From Ulva prolifera (Eukaryota; Chlorophyta; Ulvophyceae; Ulvales; Ulvaceae), in the NCBI GenBank assembly GCA_023078555.1, contig CM041197.1:11939257-12003256 (forward strand): a DNA stretch of 64,000 nucleotides. Reading direction: 5' to 3'. Under the pieces are notes generated by a model that was not told where the DNA came from, did no database searches, and was given only the letters and a program-made list of their open reading frames with translations. The translations under genes and the position numbers were made by a program. Below, piece by piece: positions 47,190-60,785 of this stretch; position 1 is the stretch's first letter, and each line of letters opens with the position of its first letter.

Positions 47190-50100
47190 AGCAGTGTACG
47201 TAAGTCCCGAGGACCATACATAAGTCCCGAGCAGTGTACGTAAGTCCCGAGCACCATACATAAGTCCCGAGCAGTGTACGTAAGTCCCGAGCAGTGTACG
47301 TAAGTCCCGAGCACCATACATAAGTCCCGAGCAGTGTACGTAAGTCCCGAGCAGTGTACATAAGTCCCGAGCACCATACATAAGTCCCTAGCAGTGTACG
47401 TAAGTCCCGAGCACCATACATAAGTCCCGAGCAGTGTACGTAAGTTCCGAGCACCATACATAATTCCCGAGCACTGTACGTAAGTCCCGAGCAGTGTACG
47501 TAAGTCCCGAGCACCATACATAAGTCCCGAGCAGTGTACGTAAGTCCCGAGCACCATACATAAGTCCCGAGCAGTGTACGTAAGTCCCGAGCAGTGTACG
47601 TAAGTCCCGAGCAGTGTACGTAAGTCCCGAGCACCATACATAAGTCCCGAGCAGTGTACGTAAGTCCCGAGCACCATACATAAGTCCTGAGCAGTGTACG
47701 TAAGTCCCGAGCAGTGTACGTAAGTCCCGAGCACCATACATAAGTCCCGAGCAGTGTACGTAAGTCCCTAGCATTGTACGTAAGTCTCGAGCAGTGTACG
47801 TAAGTCCCGAGCAGTGTACATAAGTCCCGAGCAGTGTACGTAAGTCCCGAGCACCATACATAAGTCGCTAGCAGTGTACGTAAGTCCCGAGCACCATACA
47901 TAAGTCCCGAGCATTGTACGTAAGTCCCGAGCACCATACATAAGTCCCTAGCAGTGTACGTAAGTCCCGAGCACCATACATAAGTCCCGAGCACCATACA
48001 TAAGTCCCGAGCAGTGTACGTAAGTCCCGAGCACCATACATAAGTCCCGAGCAGTGTACGTAAGTCCCGAGCAGTGTACGTAAGTCCCGAGCACCATACA
48101 TAAGTCCCGAGCAGTGTACGTAAGTCCCGAGCAGTGTACATAAGTCCCGAGCACCTTACATAAGTCCCTAGCATTGTACGTAAGTCCCGAACAGTGTGCG
48201 TAAGTCCCGAGCAGTGTACGTAAGTCCCGAGCACCATACATAAGTCCCTAGCAGTGTACGTAAGTCCCGAGCACCATACATAAGTCCCGAGCACCATACA
48301 TAAGTCCCGAGCAGTGTACGTAAGTCCCGAGCACCATACATAAGTCCCGAGCAGTGTACGTAAGTCCCGAGCAGTGTACGTAAGTCCCGAGCAGTGTACA
48401 TAAGTCCCGAGCACCTTACATAAGTCCCTAGCATTGTACGTAAGTCCCGAGCAGTGTACGTAAGTCCCGAGCAGTGTACGTAAGTCCCGAGCACCATACA
48501 TAAGTCGCTAGCAGTGTACGTACGTCCCGAGCAATGTACGTAAGTCCCGAGCAGTGTACATAAGTCCCGAGCACCTTACATAAGTCCCTAGCATTGTACG
48601 TAAGTCCCGAGCAGTGTGCGTAAGTCCCGAGCAGTGTACGTAAGTCCCGAGCACCATACATAAGTCCCTAGCAGTGTACGTAAGTCCCGAGCACCATACA
48701 TAAGTCCCGAGCACCATACATAAGTCCCTAGCAGTGTACGTAAGTCCCGAGCACCATACATAAGTCCCGAGCAGTGTACGTAAGTCCCGAGCACCATACA
48801 TAATTCCCGAGCACTGTACGTAAGTCCCGAGCAGTGTACGTAAGTCCCGAGCACCATACATAAGTCCCGATCAGTGTACGTAAGTCCCGAGCACCATACA
48901 TAAGTCCCGAGCAGTGTACGTAAGTCCCGAGCAGTGTACGTAAGTCCCGAGCACCATACATAAGTCCCGAGCAGTGTACGTAAGTCCCGAGCACCATACA
49001 TAAGTCCCGAGCAGTGTACGTAAGTCCCGAGCAGTGTACGTAAGTCCCGAGCAGTGTACATAAGTCCCGAGCACCTTACATAAGTCCCTAGCATTGTACG
49101 TAAGTCCCGAGCAGTGTGCGTAAGTCCCGAGCAGTGTACATAAGTCCCGAGCACCTTACATAAGTCCCTAGCATTGTACGTAAGTCCCGAGCAGTGTGCG
49201 TAAGTCCCGAGCAGTGTACGTAAGTCCCGAGCACCATACATAAGTCCCGAGCACCATACATAAGTCCCTAGCAGTGTACGTAAGTCCCGAGCACCATACA
49301 TAAGTCCCGAGCAGTGTACGTAAGTCCCGAGCACCATACATAATTCCCGAGCACTGTACGTAAGTCCCGAGCAGTGTACGTAAGTCCCGAGCACCATACA
49401 TAAGTCCCGATCAGTGTACGTAAGTCCCGAGCACCATACATAAGTCCCGAGCAGTGTACGTAAGTCCCGAGCAGTGTACGTAAGTCCCGAGGACCATACA
49501 TAAGTCCCGAGCAGTGTACGTAAGTCCCGAGCACCATACATAAGTCCCGAGCAGTGTACGTAAGTCCCGAGCAGTGTACGTAAGTCCCGAGCACCATACA
49601 TAAGTCCCGAGCAGTGTACGTAAGTCCCGAGCAGTGTACATAAGTCCCGAGCACCATACATAAGTCCCTAGCAGTGTACGTAAGTCCCGAGCACCATACA
49701 TAAGTCCCGAGCAGTGTACGTAAGTTCCGAGCACCATACATAATTCCCGAGCACTGTACGTAAGTCCCGAGCAGTGTACGTAAGTCCCGAGCACCATACA
49801 TAAGTCCCGATCAGTGTACGTAAGTCCCGAGCACCATACATAAGTCCCGAGCAGTGTACGTAAGTCCCGAGCAGTGTACGTAAGTCCCGAGCAGTGTACG
49901 TAAGTCCCGAGCACCATACATAAGTCCCGAGCAGTGTACGTAAGTCCCGAGCACCATACATAAGTCCTGAGCAGTGTACGTAAGTCCCGAGCAGTGTACG
50001 TAAGTCCCGAGCACCATACATAAGTCCCGAGCAGTGTACGTAAGTCCCTAGCATTGTACGTAAGTCTCGAGCAGTGTACGTAAGTCCCGAGCAGTGTACA

Positions 50101-50672
50101 TAAGTCCCGAGCAGTGTACGTAAGTCCCGAGCACCATACATAAGTCGCTAGCAGTGTACGTAAGTCCCGAGCACCATACATAAGTCCCGAGCATTGTACG
50201 TAAGTCCCGAGCACCATACATAAGTCCCTAGCAGTGTACGTAAGTCCCGAGCACCATACATAAGTCCCGAGCACCATACATAAGTCCCGAGCAGTGTACG
50301 TAAGTCCCGAGCACCATACATAAGTCCCGAGCAGTGTACGTAAGTCCCGAGCAGTGTACGTAAGTCCCGAGCACCATACATAAGTCCCGAGCAGTGTACG
50401 TAAGTCCCGAGCAGTGTACATAAGTCCCGAGCACCTTACATAAGTCCCTAGCATTGTACGTAAGTCCCGAACAGTGTGCGTAAGTCCCGAGCAGTGTACG
50501 TAAGTCCCGAGCACCATACATAAGTCCCTAGCAGTGTACGTAAGTCCCGAGCACCATACATAAGTCCCGAGCACCATACATAAGTCCCGAGCAGTGTACG
50601 TAAGTCCCGAGCACCATACATAAGTCCCGAGCAGTGTACGTAAGTCCCGAGCAGTGTACGTAAGTCCCGAGC
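47190..50672. repeat. 2,280-bp higher-order duplication in region III
   Basis: Positions about 47190-48392 match about 49470-50672 at an offset of 2,280 bp (114 units). The match includes the rare AAGTTCCGAGCACC unit at 47441 and 49721 and the GGACCATAC unit at 47211 and 49491. Just upstream the best offset is 2,240 bp, so two units were gained or lost inside one copy. Related sequence also occurs left of the retrotransposon near 33.5-34.6 kb. Confidence 0.8.
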
Positions 50673-53600
50673 ACCATACATAAGTCCCGAGCAGTGTACG
50701 TAAGTCCCGAGCAGTGTACGTAAGTCCCGAGCACCATACATAAGTCCCGAGCAGTGTACGTAAGTCCCGAGCACCATACATAAGTCCTGAGCAGTGTACG
50801 TAAGTCCCGAGCAGTGTACGTAAGTCCCGAGCACCATACATAAGTCCCGAGCAGTGTACGTAAGTCCCTAGCATTGTACGTAAGTCTCGAGCAGTGTACG
50901 TAAGTCCCGAGCAGTGTACATAAGTCCCGAGCAGTGTACGTAAGTCCCGAGCACCATACATAAGTCCCTAGCAGTGTACGTAAGTCCCGAGCACCATACA
51001 TAAGTCCCTAGCAGTGTACGTAAGTCCCGAGCACCATACATAAGTCCCGAGCAGTGTACGTAAGTCCCGAGCACCATACATAAGTCGCTAGCAGTGTACG
51101 TACGTCCCGAGCAATGTACGTAAGTCCCGAGCAGTGTACATAAGTCCCGAGCACCTTACATAAGTCCCTAGCATTGTACGTAAGTCCCGAGCAGTGTGCG
51201 TAAGTCCCGAGCAGTGTACGTAAGTCCCGAGCACCATACATAAGTCCCGAGCAGTGTACGTAAGTCCCGAGCAGTGTACATAAGTCCCGAGCAGTGTACG
51301 TAAGTCCCGAGCACCATACATAAGTCCCGATCAGTGTACGTAAGTCCCGAGCACCATACATAAGTCCCGAGCAGTGTACGTAAGTCCCGAGCAGTGTACG
51401 TAAGTCCCGAGCACCATACATAAGTCCCGAGCAGTGTACGTAAGTCCCGAGCAGTGTACATAAGTCCCGAGCACCTTACATAAGTCCCTAGCATTGTACG
51501 TAAGTCCCGAGCAGTGTGCGTAAGTCCCGAGCAGTGTACGTAAGTCCCGAGCACCATACATAAGTCCCTAGCAGTGTACGTAAGTCCCGAGCACCATACA
51601 TAAGTCCCGAGCACCATACATAAGTCCCTAGCAGTGTACGTAAGTCCCGAGCACCATACATAAGTCCCGAGCAGTGTACGTAAGTCCCGAGCACCATACA
51701 TAATTCCCGAGCACTGTACGTAAGTCCCGAGCAGTGTACGTAAGTCCCGAGCACCATACATAAGTCCCGAGCAGTGTACGTAAGTCCCGAGCACCATACA
51801 TAAGTCCCGAGCAGTGTACGTAAGTCCCGAGCAGTGTACGTAAGTCCCGAGCACCATACATAAGTCCCGAGCAGTGTACGTAAGTCCCGAGCAGTGTACG
51901 TAAGTCCCGAGGACCATACATAAGTCCCGAGCAGTGTACGTAAGTCCCGAGCACCATACATAAGTCCCGAGCAGTGTACGTAAGTCCCGAGCAGTGTACG
52001 TAAGTCCCGAGCAGTGTACGTAAGTCCCGAGCACCATACATAAGTCCCGAGCAGTGTACGTAAGTCCCGAGCACCATACATAAGTCCTGAGCAGTGTACG
52101 TAAGTCCCGAGCAGTGTACGTAAGTCCCGAGCAGTGTACATAAGTCCCGAGCACCTTACATAAGTCCCTAGCATTGTACGTAAGTCCCGAGCAGTGTACG
52201 TAAGTCCCGAGCACCATACATAAGTCCCGAGCAGTGTACGTAAGTCCCGAGCAGTGTACATAAGTCCCGAGCACCTTACATAAGTCCCTAGCATTGTACG
52301 TAAGTCCCGAGCAGTGTGCGTAAGTCCCGAGCAGTGTACGTAAGTCCCGAGCACCATACATAAGTCCCTAGCAGTGTACGTAAGTCCCGAGCACCATACA
52401 TAAGTCCCGAGCACCATACATAAGTCCCTAGCAGTGTACGTAAGTCCCGAGCACCATACATAAGTCCCGAGCAGTGTACGTAAGTCCCGAGCACCATACA
52501 TAATTCCCGAGCACTGTACGTAAGTCCCGAGCAGTGTACGTAAGTCCCGAGCACCATACATAAGTCCCGATCAGTGTACGTAAGTCCCGAGCACCATACA
52601 TAAGTCCCGAGCAGTGTACGTAAGTCCCGAGCAGTGTACGTAAGTCCCGAGCACCGTACATAAGTCCCGAGCAGTGTACGTAAGTCCCGAGCAGTGTACG
52701 TAAGTCCCGAGGACCATACATAAGTCCCGAGCAGTGTACGTAAGTCCCGAGCACCATACATAAGTCCCGAGCAGTGTACGTAAGTCCCGAGCAGTGTACG
52801 TAAGTCCCGAGCAGTGTACGTAAGTCCCGAGCACCATACATAAGTCCCGAGCAGTGTACGTAAGTCCCGAGCACCATACATAAGTCCTGAGCAGTGTACA
52901 TAAGTCCCTAGCAGTGTACGTAAGTCCCGAGCACCATACATAAGTCCCGAGCACCATACATAAGTCCCTAGCAGTGTACGTAAGTCCCGAGCACCATACA
53001 TAAGTCCCGAGCAGTGTACGTAAGTCCCGAGCACCATACATAAGTCCCGAGCACTGTACGTAAGTCCCGAGCAGTGTACGTAAGTCCCGAGCACCATACA
53101 TAAGTCCCGATCAGTGTACGTAAGTCCCGAGCACCATACATAAGTCCCGAGCAGTGTACGTAAGTCCCGAGCAGTGTACGTAAGTCCCGAGCACCATACA
53201 TAAGTCCCGAGCAGTGTACGTAAGTCCCGAGCAGTGTACGTAAGTCCCGAGGACCATACATAAGTCCCGAGCAGTGTACGTAAGTCCCGAGCAGTGTACA
53301 TAAGTCCCGAGCAGTGTACGTAAGTCCCGAGCACCATACATAAGTCCCTAGCAGTGTACGTAAGTCCCGAGCACCATACATAAGTCCCTAGCAGTGTACG
53401 TAAGTCCCGAGCACCATACATAAGTCCCGAGCAGTGTACGTAAGTCCCGAGCACCATACATAAGTCGCTAGCAGTGTACGTACGTCCCGAGCAATGTACG
53501 TAAGTCCCGAGCAGTGTACATAAGTCCCGAGCACCTTACATAAGTCCCTAGCATTGTACGTAAGTCCCGAGCAGTGTGCGTAAGTCCCGAGCAGTGTACG

Positions 53601-56480
53601 TAAGTCCCGAGCACCATACATAAGTCCCGAGCAGTGTACGTAAGTCCCGAGCAGTGTACATAAGTCCCGAGCAGTGTACGTAAGTCCCGAGCACCATACA
53701 TAAGTCCCGATCAGTGTACGTAAGTCCCGAGCACCATACATAAGTCCCGAGCAGTGTACGTAAGTCCCGAGCAGTGTACGTAAGTCCCGAGCACCATACA
53801 TAAGTCCCGAGCAGTGTACGTAAGTCCCGAGCAGTGTACATAAGTCCCGAGCACCTTACATAAGTCCCTAGCATTGTACGTAAGTCCCGAGCAGTGTGCG
53901 TAAGTCCCGAGCAGTGTACGTAAGTCCCGAGCACCATACATAAGTCCCTAGCAGTGTACGTAAGTCCCGAGCACCATACATAAGTCCCGAGCACCATACA
54001 TAAGTCCCTAGCAGTGTACGTAAGTCCCGAGCACCATACATAAGTCCCGAGCAGTGTACGTAAGTCCCGAGCACCATACATAATTCCCGAGCACTGTACG
54101 TAAGTCCCGAGCAGTGTACGTAAGTCCCGAGCACCATACATAAGTCCCGATCAGTGTACGTAAGTCCCGAGCACCATACATAAGTCCCGAGCAGTGTACG
54201 TAAGTCCCGAGCAGTGTACGTAAGTCCCGAGCACCATACATAAGTCCCGAGCAGTGTACGTAAGTCCCGAGCAGTGTACGTAAGTCCCGAGGACCATACA
54301 TAAGTCCCGAGCAGTGTACGTAAGTCCCGAGCACCATACATAAGTCCCGAGCAGTGTACGTAAGTCCCGAGCAGTGTACGTAAGTCCCGAGCAGTGTACG
54401 TAAGTCCCGAGCACCATACATAAGTCCCGAGCAGTGTACGTAAGTCCCGAGCACCATACATAAGTCCTGAGCAGTGTACGTAAGTCCCGAGCAGTGTACG
54501 TAAGTCCCGAGCAGTGTACATAAGTCCCGAGCACCTTACATAAGTCCCTAGCATTGTACGTAAGTCCCGAGCAGTGTGCGTAAGTCCCGAGCAGTGTACG
54601 TAAGTCCCGAGCACCATACATAAGTCCCGAGCAGTGTACGTAAGTCCCGAGCAGTGTACATAAGTCCCGAGCAGTGTACGTAAGTCCCGAGCACCATACA
54701 TAAGTCCCGATCAGTGTACGTAAGTCCCGAGCACCATACATAAGTCCCGAGCAGTGTACGTAAGTCCCGAGCAGTGTACGTAAGTCCCGAGCACCATACA
54801 TAAGTCCCGAGCAGTGTACGTAAGTCCCGAGCAGTGTACATAAGTCCCGAGCACCTTACATAAGTCCCTAGCATTGTACGTAAGTCCCGAGCAGTGTGCG
54901 TAAGTCCCGAGCAGTGTACGTAAGTCCCGAGCACCATACATAAGTCCCTAGCAGTGTACGTAAGTCCCGAGCACCATACATAAGTCCCGAGCACCATACA
55001 TAAGTCCCTAGCAGTGTACGTAAGTCCCGAGCACCATACATAAGTCCCGAGCAGTGTACGTAAGTCCCGAGCACCATACATAATTCCCGAGCACTGTACG
55101 TAAGTCCCGAGCAGTGTACGTAAGTCCCGAGCACCATACATAATTCCCGAGCACTGTACGTAAGTCCCGAGCAGTGTACGTAAGTCCCGAGCACCATACA
55201 TAAGTCCCGATCAGTGTACGTAAGTCCCGAGCACCATACATAAGTCCCGAGCAGTGTACGTAAGTCCCGAGCAGTGTACGTAAGTCCCGAGGACCATACA
55301 TAAGTCCCGAGCAGTGTACGTAAGTCCCGAGCACCATACATAAGTCCCGAGCAGTGTACGTAAGTCCCGAGCAGTGTACGTAAGTCCCGAGCACCATACA
55401 TAAGTCCCGAGCAGTGTACGTAAGTCCCGAGCAGTGTACATAAGTCCCGAGCACCATACATAAGTCCCTAGCAGTGTACGTAAGTCCCGAGCACCATACA
55501 TAAGTCCCGAGCAGTGTACGTAAGTCCCGAGCACCATACATAATTCCCGAGCACTGTACGTAAGTCCCGAGCAGTGTACGTAAGTCCCGAGCACCATACA
55601 TAAGTCCCGATCAGTGTACGTAAGTCCCGAGCACCATACATAAGTCCCGAGCAGTGTACGTAAGTCCCGAGCAGTGTACGTAAGTCCCGAGCAGTGTACG
55701 TAAGTCCCGAGCACCATACATAAGTCCCGAGCAGTGTACGTAAGTCCCGAGCACCATACATAAGTCCTGAGCAGTGTACGTAAGTCCCGAGCAGTGTACG
55801 TAAGTCCCGAGCACCATACATAAGTCCCGAGCAGTGTACGTAAGTCCCTAGCATTGTACGTAAGTCTCGAGCAGTGTACGTAAGTCCCGAGCAGTGTACA
55901 TAAGTCCCGAGCAGTGTACGTAAGTCCCGAGCACCATACATAAGTCCCGAGCATTGTACGTAAGTCCCGAGCACCATACATAAGTCCCTAGCAGTGTACG
56001 TAAGTCCCGAGCACCATACATAAGTCCCGAGCACCATACATAAGTCCCGAGCAGTGTACGTAAGTCCCGAGCACCATACATAAGTCCCGAGCAGTGTACG
56101 TAAGTCCCGAGCAGTGTACGTAAGTCCCGAGCACCATACATAAGTCCCGAGCAGTGTACGTAAGTCCCGAGCACCATACATAAGTCCTGAGCAGTGTACG
56201 TAAGTCCCGAGCAGTGTACGTAAGTCCCGAGCACCATACATAAGTCCCGAGCAGTGTACGTAAGTCCCTAGCATTGTACGTAAGTCTCGAGCAGTGTACG
56301 TAAGTCCCGAGCAGTGTACATAAGTCCCGAGCAGTGTACGTAAGTCCCGAGCACCATACATAAGTCCCTAGCAGTGTACGTAAGTCCCGAGCACCATACA
56401 TAAGTCCCTAGCAGTGTACGTAAGTCCCGAGCACCATACATAAGTCCCGAGCAGTGTACGTAAGTCCCGAGCACCATACA

Positions 56481-58510
56481 TAAGTCGCTAGCAGTGTACG
56501 TATGTCCCGAGCAATGTACGTAAGTCCCGAGCAGTGTACATAAGTCCCGAGCACCTTACATAAGTCCCTAGCATTGTACGTAAGTCCCGAGCAGTGTGCG
56601 TAAGTCCCGAGCAGTGTACGTAAGTCCCGAGCACCATACATAAGTCCCGAGCAGTGTACGTAAGTCCCGAGCAGTGTACATAAGTCCCGAGCAGTGTACG
56701 TAAGTCCCGAGCACCATACATAAGTCCCGATCAGTGTACGTAAGTCCCGAGCACCATACATAAGTCCCGAGCAGTGTACGTAAGTCCCGAGCAGTGTACG
56801 TAAGTCCCGAGCACCATACATAAGTCCCGAGCAGTGTACGTAAGTCCCGAGCACCATACATAAGTCCCGAGCACCTTACATAAGTCCCTAGCATTGTACG
56901 TAAGTCCCGAGCAGTGTGCGTAAGTCCCGAGCAGTGTACGTAAGTCCCGAGCACCATACATAAGTCCCTAGCAGTGTACGTAAGTCCCGAGCACCATACA
57001 TAAGTCCCGAGCACCATACATAAGTCCCTAGCAGTGTACGTAAGTCCCGAGCACCATACATAAGTCCCGAGCAGTGTACGTAAGTCCCGAGCACCATACA
57101 TAATTCCCGAGCACTGTACGTAAGTCCCGAGCAGTGTACGTAAGTCCCGAGCACCATACATAAGTCCCGATCAGTGTACGTAAGTCCCGAGCACCATACA
57201 TAAGTCCCGAGCAGTGTACGTAAGTCCCGAGCAGTGTACGTAAGTCCCGAGCACCATACATAAGTCCCGAGCAGTGTACGTAAGTCCCGAGCACCATACA
57301 TAAGTCCTGAGCAGTGTACGTAAGTCCCGAGCAGTGTACGTAAGTCCCGAGCACCATACATAAGTCCCGAGCAGTGTACGTAAGTCCCGAGCATTGTACG
57401 TAAGTCTCGAGCAGTGTACGTAAGTCCCGAGCAGTGTACATAAGTCCCGAGCAGTGTACGTAAGTCCCGAGCACCATACATAAGTCCCTAGCAGTGTACG
57501 TAAGTCCCGAGCACCATACATAAGTCCCTAGCAGTGTACGTAAGTCCCGAGCACCATACATAAGTCCCGAGCAGTGTACGTAAGTCCCGAGCACCATACA
57601 TAAGTCGCTAGCAGTGTACGTACGTCCCGAGCAATGTACGTAAGTCCCGAGCAGTGTACATAAGTCCCGAGCACCTTACATAAGTCCCTAGCATTGTACG
57701 TAAGTCCCGAGCAGTGTGCGTAAGTCCCGAGCAGTGTACGTAAGTCCCGAGCACCATACATAAGTCCCGAGCAGTGTACGTAAGTCCCGAGCAGTGTACA
57801 TAAGTCCCGAGCAGTGTACGTAAGTCCCGAGCACCATACATAAGTCCCGATCAGTGTACGTAAGTCCCGAGCACCATACATAAGTCCCGAGCAGTGTACG
57901 TAAGTCCCGAGCAGTGTACGTAAGTCCCGAGCACCATACATAAGTCCCGAGCAGTGTACGTAAGTCCCGAGCAGTGTACATAAGTCCCGAGCACCTTACA
58001 TAAGTCCCTAGCATTGTACGTAAGTCCCGAGCAGTGTGCGTAAGTCCCGAGCAGTGTACGTAAGTCCCGAGCACCATACATAAGTCCCTAGCAGTGTACG
58101 TAAGTCCCGAGCACCATACATAAGTCCCGAGCACCATACATAAGTCCCTAGCAGTGTACGTAAGTCCCGAGCACCATACATAAGTCCCGAGCAGTGTACG
58201 TAAGTCCCGAGCACCATACATAATTCCCGAGCACTGTACGTAAGTCCCGAGCAGTGTACGTAAGTCCCGAGCACCATACATAAGTCCCGATCAGTGTACG
58301 TAAGTCCCGAGCACCATACATAAGTCCCGAGCAGTGTACGTAAGTCCCGAGCAGTGTACGTAAGTCCCGAGCACCATACATAAGTCCCGAGCAGTGTACG
58401 TAAGTCCCGAGCACCATACATAAGTCCCGAGCAGTGTACGTAAGTCCCGAGCAGTGTACGTAAGTCCCGAGCACCATACATAAGTCCCGAGCAGTGTACG
58501 TAAGTCCCGA
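56481..58510. repeat. 1,120-bp tandem duplication in region III
   Basis: Positions 56481-57600 match 57601 to about 58510 at an offset of 1,120 bp (56 units), with about five differences seen over some 910 aligned bases. Both copies open with TCGCTAGCAG, then an A/C-variant GTCCCGAGCAATG unit, CACCTTACAT and CTAGCATTG. They diverge after about 57394, where the left copy has TCTCGAGCAG. Confidence 0.85.
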
Positions 58511-60749
58511 GCAGTGTACATAAGTCCCGAGCACCATACATAAGTCCCTAGCAGTGTACGTAAGTCCCGAGCAGTGTACATAAGTCCCGAGCAGTGTACG
58601 TAAGTCCCGAGCACCATACATAAGTCCCTAGCAGTGTACGTAAGTCCCGAGCAGTGTACATAAGTCCCGAGCACCATACATAAGTCCCGAGCAGTGTACG
58701 TAAGTCCCGAGCAGTGTACATAAGTCCCGAGCACCATACATAAGTCCCTAGCAGTGTACGTAAGTCCCGAGCAGTGTACATAAGTCCCGAGCAGTGTACG
58801 TAAGTCCCGAGCACCATACATAAGTCCCTAGCAGTGTACGTAAGTCCCGAGCAGTGTACGTAAGTCCCGAGCACCATACATAAGTCCCGAGCAGTGTACG
58901 TAAGTCCCGAGCACCATACATAAGTCCCGAGCAGTGTAAGTAAGTCCCGAGCACCATACATAATTCCCGAGCACTGTACGTAAGTCCCGAGCAGTGTACG
59001 TAAGTCCCGAGCACCATACATAAGTCCCGATCAGTGTACGTAAGTCCCGAGCACCATACATAAGTCCCGAGCAGTGTACGTAAGTCCCGAGCAGTGTACG
59101 TAAGTCCCGAGCACCATACATAAGTCCCGAGCAGTGTACGTAAGTCCCGAGCACCATACATAAGTCCCGAGCAGTGTACGTAAGTCCCGAGCAGTGTACG
59201 TAAGTCCCGAGCACCATACATAAGTCCCGAGCAGTGTACGTAAGTCCCGAGCAGTGTACATAAGTCCCGAGCACCTTACATAAGTCCCTAGCATTGTACG
59301 TAAGTCCCGAGCAGTGTGCGTAAGTCCCGAGCAGTGTACGTAAGTCCCGAGCACCATACATAAGTCCCGAGCAGTGTACGTAAGTCCCGAGCAGTGTACG
59401 TAAGTCCCGAGCACCATACATAAGTCCCGAGCAGTGTACGTAAGTCCCGAGCACCATACATAAGTCCCGATCAGTGTACGTAAGTCCCGAGCACCATACA
59501 TAAGTCCCGAGCAGTGTACGTAAGTCCCGAGCAGTGTACGTAAGTCCCGAGCACCATACATAAGTCCCGAGCAGTGTACGTAAGTCCCGAGCACCATACA
59601 TAAGTCCCGAGCAGTGTACGTAAGTCCCGAGCAGTGTACGTAAGTCCCGAGCACCATACATAAGTCCCGAGCAGTGTACGTAAGTCCCGAGCAGTGTACA
59701 TAAGTCCCGAGCACCTTACATAAGTCCCTAGCATTGTACGTAAGTCCCGAGCAGTGTGCGTAAGTCCCGAGCAGTGTACGTAAGTCCCGAGCACCATACA
59801 TAAGTCCCTAGCAGTGTACGTAAGTCCCGAGCAGTGTACGTAAGTCCCGAGCACCATACATAAGTCCCGAGCAGTGTACGTAAGTCCCGAGCACCATACA
59901 TAAGTCCCGAGCAGTGTACATAAGTCCCGAGCAGTGTGCGTAAGTCCCGAGCAGTGTACGTAAGTCCCGAGCACCATACATAAGTCCCTAGCAGTGTACG
60001 TAAGTCCCGAGCACCATACATAAGTCCTGAGCAGTGTACGTAAGTCCCGAGCAGTGTACGTAAGTCCCGAGCACCATACATAAGTCCCGAGCAGTGTACG
60101 TAAGTCCCTAGCATTGTACGTAAGTCTCGAGCAGTGTACGTAAGTCCCGAGCAGTGTACATAAGTCCCGAGCACCTTACATAAGTCCCTAGCATTGTACG
60201 TAAGTCCCGAGCAGTGTGCGTAAGTCCCGAGCAGTGTACGTAAGTCCCGAGCACCATACATAAGTCCCTAGCAGTGTACGTAAGTCCCGAGCACCATACA
60301 TAAGTCCCGAGCACCATACATAAGTCCCTAGCAGTGTACGTAAGTCCCGAGCACCATACATAAGTCCCGAGCAGTGTACGTAAGTCCCGAGCACCATACA
60401 TAATTCCCGAGCACTGTACGTAAGTCCCGAGCAGTGTACGTAAGTCCCGAGCACCATACATAAGTCCCTAGCAGTGTACGTAAGTCCCGAGCACCATACA
60501 TAAGTCCCGAGCATTGTACGTAAGTACCGAGCACCATACGTAAGTCCCGAGCAGTGTACGTAAGTCCCGAGCAGTGTACGTAAGTCCCGAGCACCATACA
60601 TAAGTCCCGAGCAGTGTACGTAAGTCCCGAGCACCATACATAAGTCCCGAGCAGTGTACGTAAGTCCCGAGCACCATACATAAGTCCCGAGCAGTGTACG
60701 TAAGTCCCGAGCAGTGTACGTAAGTCCCGAGCACCATACATAAGTCCCG

Positions 60750-60785
60750 AGGTAAGGCAGTGTAAGTCCGAGCACCATAACATAA
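60750..60785. repeat. Scrambled satellite junction
   Basis: Several small gains and losses cluster in about 36 bp: GAGGTAAGGCAGTGTAAGTC, then CGAGCACCATAACATAAG. The phase moves by two bases and separates region III from region IV. It is the only messy stretch in the right block and could be a repair scar or a sequencing or assembly error. Confidence 0.8.

Larger units (their letters stand above)
32400..60750. repeat. Satellite region III, interrupted by the retrotransposon
   Basis: This subfamily lacks the CCACACG module. It carries CACCTTACAT (first at about 33239), TCGCTAGCAG (first at about 32932), AATTCCCGAGCACTG (first at about 33429), CGAGGACC and CGATCAGTG. The same variants occur on both sides of the retrotransposon, showing that it landed inside this subfamily. 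Excluding the element and one TSD copy, the 20-bp phase holds without any net gain or loss from about 30493 to about 60750. Confidence 0.7.

Noticed and set aside
60750-60785. Insertion of a small mobile element at the scrambled junction
   Set aside because: All fragments there can be read as satellite pieces. There is no foreign sequence, target duplication or terminal repeat.
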